DNA of 64,000 bases from Arthrobacter sp. ISL-72 (GTDB lineage Bacteria; Actinomycetota; Actinomycetes; Actinomycetales; Micrococcaceae), in the NCBI RefSeq assembly GCF_018613755.1, contig NZ_JAGGPP010000018.1:1-64000 (forward strand), read 5' to 3'. Below the pieces are notes generated by a model. That model was not told the origin of the DNA, ran no database searches, and worked only from the letters and a program-made list of their open reading frames with translations. A program made the translations under genes and the position numbers. Positions 8,480 through 17,275 of the stretch are shown one piece after another (the stretch's first letter is position 1; every line of letters starts with the position of its first letter).

Positions 8480-9601
8480 TCAGACAGCTGACAGCGCGGC
8501 GCGGACCGAAGGCCAGGACTTCAGGATCTCCAGGGCTCCCGGATCGCGCTCGGCCAGGATGGCCTCCCGGTAGGAATCCTCCAGCAGCGCATCCACGGAG
8601 ACCCGGCTTCCGGTTGACGCGCTGAGGACGGCGGCCTCCACCATGGCCAGGCTCATGATGTTCCGGTGGACCAGCCCCATGGGAGTGCTGCCGGTGCGCA
8701 GCGCGGCGACGAAGTCCCGCAGCGAACCGGCGATCTCCTGCCCGGGATCCCCGCTGGGCACTCCTTCGGACACACGGGCTGACTCCACCGTGGGTCCGTT
8801 GTCGCCGTCCCACAGCACGGTTCCGTGTTCACCGCTGATCCGCCAGGCCCCGTTCCAGGAGGTTTCCTGTCCCGGACTGCACCAACTGCCGGTGAAGACG
8901 AAGCGCTCCCCGCCTGTCATCTCGAAGATGGCGCTGGCCCCGGCATCGCCCCGGTACCAGCTCCAGGCCGGGTTGTATTCCTCGCAGAAGACCGAGACGG
9001 GATCGGCGTCGAGCAGGAAACGTGCCATATCGAACTGGTGGATGGCCATGTCCAGCAGCAGCGGATGGTCCATGGCGTCGCGGAAGCCGCCGAAATGCGG
9101 TGCCTTGAAGAACTCAGCCGAGACGATCCCTACGCTGCCCAGCGAGGACGCAAGGCGCTTGGCCTCGAACAGCTGCCGGTTGTACCGCCGGGACTGGCTG
9201 ACCATAAAGAGCTGGCCGGACAGTTCCGCCGCCGCGGCCAGGGACAGGCCCTGCGCCACGGTGGATGCCACAGGCTTCTCGCCCAGGACCGGCAGCCCGG
9301 CGGACAGTGCCTCGGCCGTGACCGGGTGGTGCGCGGCCGGGACGGTAACGTTGATGACCGCCTGGGCGCCGACGTCGGACGCCAGCCGGGCGGTGCCCGC
9401 ACCGACCGGAAGGTGCGTCCGCCCAAGGGCGGCTGCTGCCGCGCGGGCGGCATCAAGGTCTAGATCCACGATGCCGGCAAGCTCCACCAGCGGAGACTCA
9501 TCCACCGTCCGAAGCCAGGCGCGGCCCATCCCGCCGGCGCCGACGACGACGACGCGCAGGGGAGTGCCGTCGGCGGGGATGGTGGCGAAAGTGGTGCTCA
9601 C
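8480..9601 (-). CDS. thuB: ThuB-like Gfo/Idh/MocA oxidoreductase (sugar 3-dehydrogenase type)
   Basis: A 373-residue NAD(P)-dependent oxidoreductase. The N-terminal Rossmann motif is [13 protein letters not shown], followed by GEKPVAS (the EKP motif, catalytic Lys) and [10 protein letters not shown] carrying the D-x3-H active-site pair. ThuB and relatives oxidise the C3 hydroxyl of glucosides such as trehalose to 3-keto sugars. The GTG start at 9601 gives [11 protein letters not shown], and it overlaps the ThuA stop in GTGA form, so the two are translationally coupled. A longer frame reaching to 10147 lies inside ThuA and was not used. It is the last gene of the ABC-transporter operon. Confidence 0.85.
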   Translation of the reverse strand: MSTTFATIPADGTPLRVVVVGAGGMGRAWLRTVDESPLVELAGIVDLDLDAARAAAAALGRTHLPVGAGTARLASDVGAQAVINVTVPAAHHPVTAEALSAGLPVLGEKPVASTVAQGLSLAAAAELSGQLFMVSQSRRYNRQLFEAKRLASSLGSVGIVSAEFFKAPHFGGFRDAMDHPLLLDMAIHQFDMARFLLDADPVSVFCEEYNPAWSWYRGDAGASAIFEMTGGERFVFTGSWCSPGQETSWNGAWRISGEHGTVLWDGDNGPTVESARVSEGVPSGDPGQEIAGSLRDFVAALRTGSTPMGLVHRNIMSLAMVEAAVLSASTGSRVSVDALLEDSYREAILAERDPGALEILKSWPSVRAALSAV

Positions 9602-10365
9602 GCGTTGGCTCCCTGGTAGCTCTTGCCGTTGAAGAAGTCGTTCGTTTCGTAGCGCAGCAGTTCGGGGTTGGTGCGTTCGGGGCGGTCGGTGAGGGCCCAT
9701 TCGACGGCGTTGGCGATCACGCGGCGGACGTCCTTGTGATGGTAGACGGGGTAATCCTGGTCGCCCGGGCTGAAGAAGAAGATCTTGCCGTGGCCGCGGC
9801 GGAAGGTGCAGCCGGAGCGGAACACTTCGCCGCCGCTGAAGGAGCTGATGAACACCAGCTCCTCGGGGGTGGGGATGTCGAAGAATTCCCCGTACATTTC
9901 CTGCTGGTCGATCACGATCGGGTGCGGCACGCCCTTGGCGATGGGGTGCGTCGGGTCCACGGTCCACACGAGTTCGCGGTCCTGCTCGGAACGCCAGCGC
10001 AGCGTGCAGGACGTTCCCATGAGCTTGGTGAAGATCTTGGACCAATGCCCGGAGTGCAGCACGATCAGGCCCATGCCGGACAGGACGTGCCGGTGCACCC
10101 GCTCCACGATCTCGTCGTCCACGTCCGCGTGGGACATATGGCCCCACCAGGTCAGGACGTCCGTGTTGGCGAGGATTTCCTCGGTGAGGCCGTGCTCAGG
10201 TTCGTCCAGGGTGGCGGTGCGGACGTTGACTCGGGCGCCGAGGTTTTCCTCAATGCCGGCCTTGACGGCGCCGTGCATGCCCTCGGGGTAGAGCCGGGCG
10301 ACGAGTTCGTCGCGCTTTTCGTGCCGGTTTTCGCTCCAGACAGTGACGCGGATCGGTTCAGTCAT
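9598..10365 (-). CDS. thuA: ThuA-domain protein (trehalose/3-keto-sugar utilisation)
   Basis: A 255-residue single-domain ThuA protein with a class-I-glutamine-amidotransferase-like fold. The segments [24 protein letters not shown] and [17 protein letters not shown] are typical of the family, which contributes to metabolism of 3-keto-disaccharides made by ThuB-type enzymes. The ATG is preceded by AAGGAGAAATC. It lies between the second permease gene and thuB in the same operon, the arrangement seen for the Sinorhizobium thu genes. Exact chemistry is not settled for the whole family. Confidence 0.85.
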   Translation of the reverse strand: MTEPIRVTVWSENRHEKRDELVARLYPEGMHGAVKAGIEENLGARVNVRTATLDEPEHGLTEEILANTDVLTWWGHMSHADVDDEIVERVHRHVLSGMGLIVLHSGHWSKIFTKLMGTSCTLRWRSEQDRELVWTVDPTHPIAKGVPHPIVIDQQEMYGEFFDIPTPEELVFISSFSGGEVFRSGCTFRRGHGKIFFFSPGDQDYPVYHHKDVRRVIANAVEWALTDRPERTNPELLRYETNDFFNGKSYQGANA

Positions 10366-10409
10366 GATTTCTCCTTGAAGGATGTTGGTGGTCTGTCGGG
10401 TGAGGTTCG

Positions 10410-10427
10410 ACGGCGGTGCGCCGCCGT
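10410..10427 (-). other. Intercistronic hairpin between permease and thuA genes
   Basis: ACGGCGG-TGCG-CCGCCGT forms a seven-base-pair stem with a four-base loop in the gap between the second permease and thuA. There is no T-run, so it more likely stabilises or partitions the message than ends it. Confidence 0.45.
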
Positions 10428-10433
10428 GCGCTG

Positions 10434-11303
10434 CTATTTGACCGCTCCGCCGGTGGTGCCCGCCGCGATGTACTTCTGCGCCGCCACCAGCAGGATGATG
10501 GCCGGGATGGAGGCCAGCACGGCGGTCGCCATGACCGAACTCCAGTCGTTCACGTAGGCGCCGATGTACTGGAAGATGCCCAGCGTCACGGGCCGGACGG
10601 CTTCGGTGGTGGTCAGGGTCAGGGCGAACAGGAAGTCGCTCCAGGCGAAGAGGAACGTGAACAGCCCGGCGGTGATCAGCGAGTTCCGGCTCAGCGGCAG
10701 CACGATGGACCAGAAGGCGCGGACGTGGCCGGCGCCGTCCACCCGGGCGGCCTCGATGACCGAGGCGGGCATGCCGTTCATGAATGCCCTGATGATCAGG
10801 ATCGCGAACGGAATGCCGTGTGCGGAGTCCGCCAGGATCAGGCCCGGGATGGAGTTGAGCAGGCCGAGGTCGTTGTACGCGGTGTACAGGGCGTTGGCCA
10901 CCACGATGCCGGGAATCATCTGGCTGATCAGGATGGCGAACAGCACCACGCCGGCGCCGCGGACCTTGAAGTAGGACAGGGCGTACGCGGCCGGGGCTGC
11001 GATGGCCAGGCTCAGCGCCACGCTGCCGAGCGAGATCACCAGGCTGGTGCCCAGGTTGCCGCCCTGTTCGCTGATGGCTGTGGCGTAACCGGTGAAATCC
11101 GGTTTCAGCGGCAGCCAGGATGTTTCCAGCGTGGTGCCGTTGGGCTGCAGCGAGGCGTTGACCATCCAGTAGACCGGGAACAGCATGACTGCCAGGAAGA
11201 AGACTGCCAGGGCTGTGGAGCCCCAGTTCCTGCGGTCCGCGGCCACGCGGGAAGTAGTTGCGGGGCGGGACATGGTTGTCGTCGTCATGGTTTGCTCACT
11301 CAT
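10434..11303 (-). CDS. Carbohydrate ABC transporter permease (MalG type)
   Basis: A 289-residue inner-membrane permease of the CUT1 sugar ABC family with six predicted helices. The EAA loop that docks the ATPase reads [20 protein letters not shown] near residues 180-200. The start at 11303 ([12 protein letters not shown]) overlaps the 3' end of the companion permease by eight bases. It corresponds to ThuG by position. No ATPase gene occurs in this operon, so a shared MsiK-type ATPase encoded elsewhere would have to energise the transporter, as is common in actinobacteria. Confidence 0.9.
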   Translation of the reverse strand: MSEQTMTTTTMSRPATTSRVAADRRNWGSTALAVFFLAVMLFPVYWMVNASLQPNGTTLETSWLPLKPDFTGYATAISEQGGNLGTSLVISLGSVALSLAIAAPAAYALSYFKVRGAGVVLFAILISQMIPGIVVANALYTAYNDLGLLNSIPGLILADSAHGIPFAILIIRAFMNGMPASVIEAARVDGAGHVRAFWSIVLPLSRNSLITAGLFTFLFAWSDFLFALTLTTTEAVRPVTLGIFQYIGAYVNDWSSVMATAVLASIPAIILLVAAQKYIAAGTTGGAVK

Positions 11304-12282
11304 CTACGGCTCGCCGGCTGGCGCGCAGGTACAGGACCGCGAACACCAGCGAAATGACCACCAGGACGTTGCCCAGTGCCGCACCCTCGCCGAACTTGAA
11401 CTCCGCAAAGGAGAGCGCGTAGGACTGCGTCGCGATGGTCTGGGTGGAGTTGGCCGGGCCGCCGTTGGTCAGGCCCAGGATGATGTCCAGCACCTTGAGC
11501 GTGTAGACGACGCCGAGCACCAGGACCACGCTCACCACCGGCCGGAGCATGGGCCAGGTGATGTGCCGGAATGCCTTCCAGCCGGTGGCGCCGTCGAGGG
11601 AACCTGCCTCATAGAGCTCGTCCGGGATTTCCTGCAGGCCTCCGTAGAGGATGGTCAGGTTGAACGGGATGCCGATCCAGATGTTCACCCCGACGACGGC
11701 GATCAGCGCCAACGACGTGCTGGTCAACCACGGCACCCCGGTGTCCACGACGCCCAGGTCGCCCAGGAACCGGTTCAGGGTGCCGCTGTCCTTGTCCAGG
11801 ATCCAGCGCCACACGGCGCTCGAGACGATCAGCGGCAGCAGCCAGGGCAGGAGCAGCAGGCTCCGGAGGATCCCATTGAGCGGGAACTTCCGCTGGAAGA
11901 AGATGGCCAGCGCCAGGCCGATCACGAACTGCCCGGCAATCGAGCCGACGGTGAAAAGCGCCGTGTTGAGCAGGGAGGTGGAGAACAACGACGACGACAG
12001 CACCGTCGCATAGTTCGCCAGCCCCACCCACGGCGCTTCGCCGGTAAAGAACGTGGCAGTGGTGTAGTCCTGGAAGCTCATAACAACGTTCTTCACCACG
12101 GGGTAGCCGAAGAACAGCGCCATGTAGACCACAGCGGGAACCAGGAACAGCCATTGGAAGAGGCGCTCCCGCCGCTGGCGGATGCCCCGCCGCGCGGCCG
12201 GTATGGCATTCCCCTTTCCGGCCTTCCCCGCACCCGTTTTCCCCTTGGGCGTTGCCCGCGACAAATCAGTTGTCAGTGCCAT
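11296..12282 (-). CDS. Carbohydrate ABC transporter permease (MalF type)
   Basis: A 328-residue CUT1 permease. A basic, soluble N-terminus (about 40 residues) precedes the first helix FLVPAVVYMALFFGYPV; about six helices follow. The EAA loop reads EAGSLDGATGWKAFRHITWP near residues 230-250. It pairs with the MalG-type permease and corresponds to ThuF by position. It begins nine bases after the stop of the binding-protein gene. Confidence 0.9.
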   Translation of the reverse strand: MALTTDLSRATPKGKTGAGKAGKGNAIPAARRGIRQRRERLFQWLFLVPAVVYMALFFGYPVVKNVVMSFQDYTTATFFTGEAPWVGLANYATVLSSSLFSTSLLNTALFTVGSIAGQFVIGLALAIFFQRKFPLNGILRSLLLLPWLLPLIVSSAVWRWILDKDSGTLNRFLGDLGVVDTGVPWLTSTSLALIAVVGVNIWIGIPFNLTILYGGLQEIPDELYEAGSLDGATGWKAFRHITWPMLRPVVSVVLVLGVVYTLKVLDIILGLTNGGPANSTQTIATQSYALSFAEFKFGEGAALGNVLVVISLVFAVLYLRASRRAVDE

Positions 12283-12291
12283 TGCCGGAGC

Positions 12292-13524
12292 CTACTGTCC
12301 CTGGGCTTGCTTCAGGGCTTCAGCCGGCGACGCCTTGCCGGTGAGCGAGGCCTGGATTGCCGTGTAGATTTTCGTGGCCTGGGCGGGCCACTCCTCGCCG
12401 AGCTGTCCCGTGCGGGCACGCGCCGTTTTTACCAGTTCGGTGAAGGTGGCAAGTTTCGGGTTCTCCGCGGCGAATTTGTCGGCCAGGGTGGTCTTCGAAG
12501 GGATGGTGTTGCGGACCTTGGCCATGCCCAGCTGGTTTTCGTCGCTGTTCAGGCAGTCCACGATTTCGGCGGCCTTGGCCTGGCGGGCCTTGTTTCCGGT
12601 CTGCGGAACTGTCCAGACTTCTCCGCCGAGAGGAGCAACCACGGTCTGGCCTGCTTCCCGGACCGGGATCTTCACCACGCCGTACTGCAGCGAAGCCTGC
12701 TTGTCCAGGGACGGGATCTGCCAGGGGCCGTTGACCATCATGGCGGCCTTGCCGGCCAGGAACTGGTCCTTGACATCGGCCTGCGTCCAGTTCAGCGCGG
12801 AGGAGGACACTGAACCGTCCTTCACCAGGTCGGTCCAGAGCTGCAGGGCCTGGGCGGTTTCCTCGGTGTCGATGTTCTTTTCGTTGCCGCCGTTGGACCA
12901 CATGACCGGCAGGAACTGCCACGTGCCCTCATAGGTGGGGTTGGCGTTGAACGCGAGCCCGTACTGGTCCCCGGAGGTGAGCTTGGCGGCCGCTGCTTCC
13001 AGTTCGTCCCAGGTTGACGGCGGGGTCACGCCGGTCTTGGCAAGGATGTCCTTGTTGTAGAAGAGGGCGATGGTGTTCACCGTCGGCGCCAGTCCGTAGA
13101 CCTTGTCCTTGTACGTGCCCGCGCTCAGGACGCCGGGGGCGAAGTTGTCCGTGCTGATGTTGAAGTCGGCGAGCGGAGCCAGCGCGCCCGTGGCCGCAAT
13201 CTGCTGCAGGTCCGGGTTGTCCAGCATCAGGACGTCGGGCAGCGTCTTGGAAGAGGATTGCTGCAGGACCTTGGAGATCAGGGACTTTCCTGGAACGGTT
13301 TCGCGCTTGATAGTGACGCCGGCCTTGGTGCCGCAGGCAGTGAGGGCGTCACCGATGAAGGTCTTGTCCGGTTCGTTGTTGTAGTAGTCCATGACGGAGA
13401 TTTCCGAGACGGATTCGCTGGAGGATGATGGGGCGGTGCCGCATCCGGAGAGCAGGACCGGCAGGCCCACCAGTGCGGTGACTGCGACGGCAAGGGGCCG
13501 GTTTTTCCTATTTGCTGACTTCAT
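12292..13524 (-). CDS. Sugar ABC transporter substrate-binding lipoprotein
   Basis: A 410-residue extracellular solute-binding protein of family 1. The signal peptide is evident (basic MKSANRKNR, hydrophobic AVTALVGLPV) and ends at the lipobox LLSGC, giving a lipid-anchored Cys near residue 28, followed by a Ser-rich linker. The body has typical family features such as NKDILAKTGVTPPSTWDE and MMVNGPWQIP. It is the first gene of the thu-like operon. A LacI-type palindrome lies about 50-75 bases before its ATG. Ligand is probably a disaccharide or glucoside, judged from ThuA/ThuB. Confidence 0.92.
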   Translation of the reverse strand: MKSANRKNRPLAVAVTALVGLPVLLSGCGTAPSSSSESVSEISVMDYYNNEPDKTFIGDALTACGTKAGVTIKRETVPGKSLISKVLQQSSSKTLPDVLMLDNPDLQQIAATGALAPLADFNISTDNFAPGVLSAGTYKDKVYGLAPTVNTIALFYNKDILAKTGVTPPSTWDELEAAAAKLTSGDQYGLAFNANPTYEGTWQFLPVMWSNGGNEKNIDTEETAQALQLWTDLVKDGSVSSSALNWTQADVKDQFLAGKAAMMVNGPWQIPSLDKQASLQYGVVKIPVREAGQTVVAPLGGEVWTVPQTGNKARQAKAAEIVDCLNSDENQLGMAKVRNTIPSKTTLADKFAAENPKLATFTELVKTARARTGQLGEEWPAQATKIYTAIQASLTGKASPAEALKQAQGQ

Positions 13525-13575
13525 TGTCTGTTCCTTGTGTTGTAGGGACTTGAAGGGATGTGAGCCGTAGTGCGA

Positions 13576-13597
13576 ATCGTCGATGCGTATCGACGAT
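13576..13597. promoter_or_regulatory. LacI-type operator upstream of the sugar ABC operon
   Basis: A perfect inverted repeat of two nine-base arms (ATCGTCGAT and ATCGACGAT) around GCGT, with the core CGATGCGTATCG. The same core recurs twice before the adjacent lacI-type gene, so this is very likely the operator through which that regulator controls the operon. Confidence 0.8.
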
Positions 13598-13657
13598 GGT
13601 CAAAAAGATTTAAGGTCCGGAAAGGTGGGCCGGTTTTTGCGTGCGGGCCGAGGGGCT

Positions 13658-14680
13658 TTACGCCGTGCGGGGTGGACAGAGGGTGCTGGCCCGGTGGGTG
13701 ATGACCGTGGGTACCAACTCCAGGGATTCATGCGGTCCCTGCGAATCGGTGGAGAGGAGCTGGCAGATGATCTTGACTGCCCGGCGGGAAACTTCCCCCG
13801 GGCGCAGATCGATGGTGGAGAGCGGAATGGGCTGAAGTTCGGCGAGCGTGGGGGAGGCGCTGCCGATGACGGACACGTCCACTCCGGGGGTAAGCCCGCG
13901 TGAGGCCAGGGTCCGGCGGAGGATGTCCTGGACGGTACCGTCAGGGGCGATAAACGCCGGCACTCCGGTGGTCTGTGCCAGGGCCTTGTCCACGGAGGCG
14001 GCGATGGTCTCCCGGTCCGCGCCGCCGGGCAGGTGCTGCACTGTCACGCCCACGGCGCGGGCGGCCGTGTCCGTGCCGCCCATGAAGCGGTCCACGTAGT
14101 TGACGTGCCGGTCCACCACTTCGGGCTGCCAGTCGATGACGGAAATGACTGAGTGTCCTGCCGCGGCCAGGTCACGGACGCACTGCTCGCCGGCCATTTC
14201 GAAATCGGCATCGATGCAGACGAGCCCGGACGGGTCGCGGGGGATGCCGATCAGCACCACGGGGACGTTGAGGGTCCGCGCCACCGGGAGCCGCTCGTCC
14301 TCGCCTTCGACCTGCATGAGGATCAGTCCGTCGCAGATCTGCTGGCCGACCACGCGGCGGAGTCCGGCGGCTCCTTCGTCCTCGGTGACCAGCAGGATGT
14401 CATGGTCGTACTGCCGTGCCGTGGTGGCTATGACGGAAACGAACTCCATGATGGAGGCCATGTGGAGCTCGGGAATGAAGGGGATCACCAGGCCGATGAC
14501 CCGGGTCTTCCGGCTGGCCAGCGCCCGCGCTCCGGCGTTGGGCTGGTACGTCAGCTGTTCGATGGCCGCTTCGACCTTTTTGCGCGTCTTTTCGGAGATG
14601 GGGCGCTTGCCGCTCAGGACGTAGGAGACGGTGCTCTGGGCAACGCCCGCCGCTTCCGCCACGTCTTTGCTGGTTGGCAC
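13658..14680 (-). CDS. LacI family transcriptional regulator of the thu-like operon
   Basis: A 340-residue LacI/GalR repressor. The helix-turn-helix is at residues 3-25 (TSKDVAEAAGVAQSTVSYVLSG) with the hinge PNAGARALAS near 50-60, followed by a periplasmic-binding-protein-like effector domain. The GTG at 14680 is preferred because it places the HTH at the very N-terminus, as usual, and follows a purine-rich AGGAAGGGGAAGG. Two palindromes (14729-14740 and 14742-14753) lie just upstream and one lies before the sugar operon, which supports repression of both itself and the operon. It corresponds by position to rhizobial ThuR. Confidence 0.92.
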   Translation of the reverse strand: MPTSKDVAEAAGVAQSTVSYVLSGKRPISEKTRKKVEAAIEQLTYQPNAGARALASRKTRVIGLVIPFIPELHMASIMEFVSVIATTARQYDHDILLVTEDEGAAGLRRVVGQQICDGLILMQVEGEDERLPVARTLNVPVVLIGIPRDPSGLVCIDADFEMAGEQCVRDLAAAGHSVISVIDWQPEVVDRHVNYVDRFMGGTDTAARAVGVTVQHLPGGADRETIAASVDKALAQTTGVPAFIAPDGTVQDILRRTLASRGLTPGVDVSVIGSASPTLAELQPIPLSTIDLRPGEVSRRAVKIICQLLSTDSQGPHESLELVPTVITHRASTLCPPRTA

Positions 14681-14728
14681 GCCTTCCCCTTCCTGTGCTG
14701 GTTTTCGATGCGGATCCAAAAGGGTTGT

Positions 14729-14753
14729 CGATACGTATCGTCGATGCGCATCG
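14729..14753. promoter_or_regulatory. Tandem LacI-type operators before the lacI gene
   Basis: CGATACGTATCG (14729-14740) and CGATGCGCATCG (14742-14753) are perfect 12-base palindromes with centres 13 bases apart. A weaker half-site, CGATGCGGATCC, is at 14706-14717. They match the core before the sugar operon and suggest autoregulation. Confidence 0.75.
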
Positions 14754-14817
14754 AGAATGAGTATGGCACGCATCACACAAGGGTGCAAGGAAAATTTCGG
14801 GCAGGGCCCGGTGCCGC

Positions 14818-15561
14818 TTACAGCTCGAAGTGCGTTCTTACCGGACCCTGCCCCAGCGAATCGACAATGGCCGTGGCCACGCCATGGAGCTTGACGTTCC
14901 GTGAACTCGAGGCCGCCTTGAGGAGTTCGAACGCCTCGTCCTGGCTGCAGCGGTTCTGGGCCATGATGATGCCGATGGCAACGTCAATGGCGGTGCGGGA
15001 TTCCAGGGTTGCCTTGAGGTTGGCTGCCGTCTCGCTGAAGTGGGCGAACCGCACGGCCAGCCGGAGGGCCATGGACGTCTGGCTGACGAAGTCCTCCGCG
15101 AGCTCCATAACTTTTCCTTCGAACCGGCGGGGGCGGTGGGAGTAGAGGTTCAGTGCAGCCCGGGTGTCGCCGTCCAACCGGAAGGGCACGGCGAGGATTG
15201 AGCGGACTCCATGCCCCAGGACGGTTTCGGAGTACTTCGGCCAGCGTGGATGCGCCTCGAGGTCGTCGATGTGCACCGTCACCTGGTCCCGGGAGGCTGT
15301 CATGCACGGACCGTCCCCAAAGGCGTACTGGATTTCGTCCATGGCCTGGGCTTCGGGGCTGCTGCTGGCAACCGTGGCTGCTTTCCGGTGCCGCAGCAGC
15401 GTGATCCCGCAAAGGACGGCGTCGCCCGGTTCGGAGAGGCTGCGCGCAGACACGCGCGCGAGTTCGTGAAGGAATTCTTCTACATCTGAGCTGTTCAACA
15501 CCATCTCGTGCAGGTGCTGGCTGATGGACGTTCCGGTGTATGCGGTCGACTCGCTGGCCAC
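14818..15561 (-). CDS. GAF-ANTAR domain regulator (putative antiterminator)
   Basis: A 247-residue cytoplasmic protein. Residues about 25-165 form a GAF sensor domain (for example YAFGDGPCMTASRDQVTVHI and ILAVPFRLDG) and residues about 178-235 form an ANTAR RNA-binding domain (ESRTAIDVAIGIIMAQNRCSQDEAFELLKAASSSRN). ANTAR proteins bind paired hairpins in nascent RNA and prevent termination. Architectures like this are common in actinobacteria, often in stress or nutrient control. Nothing nearby identifies its RNA target; the adjacent sugar operon belongs to the LacI regulator. The ligand of the GAF domain is unknown. Confidence 0.88.
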   Translation of the reverse strand: MASESTAYTGTSISQHLHEMVLNSSDVEEFLHELARVSARSLSEPGDAVLCGITLLRHRKAATVASSSPEAQAMDEIQYAFGDGPCMTASRDQVTVHIDDLEAHPRWPKYSETVLGHGVRSILAVPFRLDGDTRAALNLYSHRPRRFEGKVMELAEDFVSQTSMALRLAVRFAHFSETAANLKATLESRTAIDVAIGIIMAQNRCSQDEAFELLKAASSSRNVKLHGVATAIVDSLGQGPVRTHFEL

Positions 15562-15944
15562 GATGTTCTTGCTGCCGTTTCGTTCAGGTCAAAACGAACC
15601 GGCCGCGCGGCTGTCCACCCCGAAGTTCATCACGGGGGGAGCAGCAGAGAAGCCGGATCGTAGAACTATCCAACGGCTCTCTGCTAAACCGTACCGGGAA
15701 AGTATATACATCTGCCGGCAGGCTCCGGATGCGTGTGACATGGCCCACTGCGGGCCGGTCCGATAGCTGGGCGCGCTGCTTTCAGTGCAGGCCGAATACG
15801 GGCCGAAAGGCCCTCGCAGCCGCCCGCGGCCTGCCGGATAGTGGAATAGAGCGGCCGCTGAAGTCCCTCCCCGCACAGGCTTGCACCACACTGGATTGCC
15901 CGGAGCAGGCGGGCGGCCTTGAGCCATGACGCGAACGGCTTGCC
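15562..15944. other. 383-base gene-free region upstream of the ANTAR gene and the fusion gene
   Basis: Divergent promoter region. The only clear structure is a hairpin at 15643-15685: AGCAGAGA(A)GCCG pairs with CGGCTCTCTGCT around an 18-base loop, with one bulged base. It does not have the hexanucleotide loops of a classical ANTAR target. Nothing else recognisable was seen. Confidence 0.5.
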
Positions 15945-17249
15945 ATGAGCATTTTCGAGGACAGGGTTGAAGCGGGGCGGCGGCTGGGGGAGCGTCTCGG
16001 GTATCTGCGCGGCCAGGACATCGTGGTCCTCGGGCTGCCCCGCGGCGGTGTCCCCGTGGCGTCTGAGGTGGCCATTGCGCTGGACGCCCCGCTGGACGTG
16101 ATCGTCGTGCGGAAGCTGGGCGTCCCGTTCCAGCCTGAGCTGGCCATGGGAGCCATCGGCGAAGGCGGCGCACGCGTGCTGGACAAGAACATCATTTCGC
16201 ACGTGCGGGTGACGGAAACCGAACTGGCAGCCGTGGAGGAGCGGGAGCGCGCGGTGCTCGAATCCCGGCTCTCCCGGTTCAGGAAAGGCCGGACCCGTGC
16301 CGATCTCGGGGGCCGCACCGCAGTCATCGTCGACGACGGAATCGCCACCGGGTCCACTGCCCGCGTTGCCTGTCGCGTTGCCCGGGAGCTGGGCGCCGCC
16401 AAGGTGGTTTTGGCGGTTCCTGTGGCGCCCGCCGACACCCTCGCCGACCTCACGGAACCCGACGAAGTCATCTGCCTGGCCACGCCCCGCCGGTTCAACG
16501 CCGTGGGCTCCCACTACCGCGACTTCTCGCCAACGGACGACGACGAGGTGGTGGTCCTGCTCGATGCGGCGGCAAGCCGCTGGCACGGCAGCCGCAAAGC
16601 TGCGAACGGACAGCGCATCGACGAGGACATCCGGATCGACGCCGGGGCGGTGCAGCTCGAAGGCCACTTGTATGTGCCGGCGCCAGGTGCCGCCGTCGTG
16701 GTTTTCGCGCACGGAAGCGGCAGCAGCAGGCACAGCCCCCGCAACCGCTTCGTGGCCTCCTTCCTGCAGCGTGCCGGGCTGGGAACCCTGTTGGTGGATC
16801 TGCTTACACCGGCTGAGGAACTCCACCGCGCCAACGTGTTCGATATCGGCTTGCTCGCGAGCCGGCTTTCGGCGGCGGCCCGATCACTGGCCAGCCGGGA
16901 GGACACCGCCGAAAGCAGGGTGGGCTATTTCGGGGCGAGCACGGGAGCCGGTGCCGCATTGTGGGCCGCTGCGGAAACCGGTGCCCGCGTCGAGGCCGTG
17001 GTCTCACGGGGCGGCCGGCCGGACCTTGCCGGGGACAGGCTGTCCGCCGTACGTGCGCCCACGCGCCTCATCGTGGGCGGGGCGGACAGCGAGGTGCTGG
17101 AACTGAACCGCTGGGCGCAGGCCCGGATGCAATGCCCCAATGAACTGTCCGTGGTTCCCGGCGCCACCCACCTGTTTGAGGAACCAGGGGCGTTGTCCGA
17201 AGCTGCGGCGCTGGCTAGGGAATGGTTCGTCCGCTACCTTCCCCGCTAG
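15945..17249 (+). CDS. Phosphoribosyltransferase fused to a dienelactone-hydrolase-like alpha/beta hydrolase
   Basis: A 434-residue two-domain protein. Residues about 1-210 form a type I phosphoribosyltransferase-like domain with the PRPP-binding motif VIVDDGIATGST near residue 128. Residues about 220-434 form a small alpha/beta hydrolase: an oxyanion region VVFAHGSGSSRHSPRN, the nucleophile elbow GASTGAG near 326, an Asp in GGADSE and the His in GATHLFEE. Each domain exists separately in other bacteria, and the same fusion occurs in various soil bacteria. The substrate is unknown; the fusion hints that a phosphoribosyl compound and an ester or lactone are linked. No strong ribosome binding site precedes the ATG. 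Confidence 0.85.
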   Translation: MSIFEDRVEAGRRLGERLGYLRGQDIVVLGLPRGGVPVASEVAIALDAPLDVIVVRKLGVPFQPELAMGAIGEGGARVLDKNIISHVRVTETELAAVEERERAVLESRLSRFRKGRTRADLGGRTAVIVDDGIATGSTARVACRVARELGAAKVVLAVPVAPADTLADLTEPDEVICLATPRRFNAVGSHYRDFSPTDDDEVVVLLDAAASRWHGSRKAANGQRIDEDIRIDAGAVQLEGHLYVPAPGAAVVVFAHGSGSSRHSPRNRFVASFLQRAGLGTLLVDLLTPAEELHRANVFDIGLLASRLSAAARSLASREDTAESRVGYFGASTGAGAALWAAAETGARVEAVVSRGGRPDLAGDRLSAVRAPTRLIVGGADSEVLELNRWAQARMQCPNELSVVPGATHLFEEPGALSEAAALAREWFVRYLPR

Positions 17250-17275
17250 CCGCCAACGCCCCTGGTTACACAGTG

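Noticed and set aside
9598..10147. Extension of the ThuB frame to 10147
   Set aside because: The extra residues are Arg/Pro/His-rich antisense-like sequence inside ThuA; the GTG at 9601 gives a normal dehydrogenase start.
15643..15685. Hairpin as a possible target of the ANTAR protein
   Set aside because: Classical ANTAR targets are two hairpins with hexanucleotide loops; this single hairpin has an 18-base loop.
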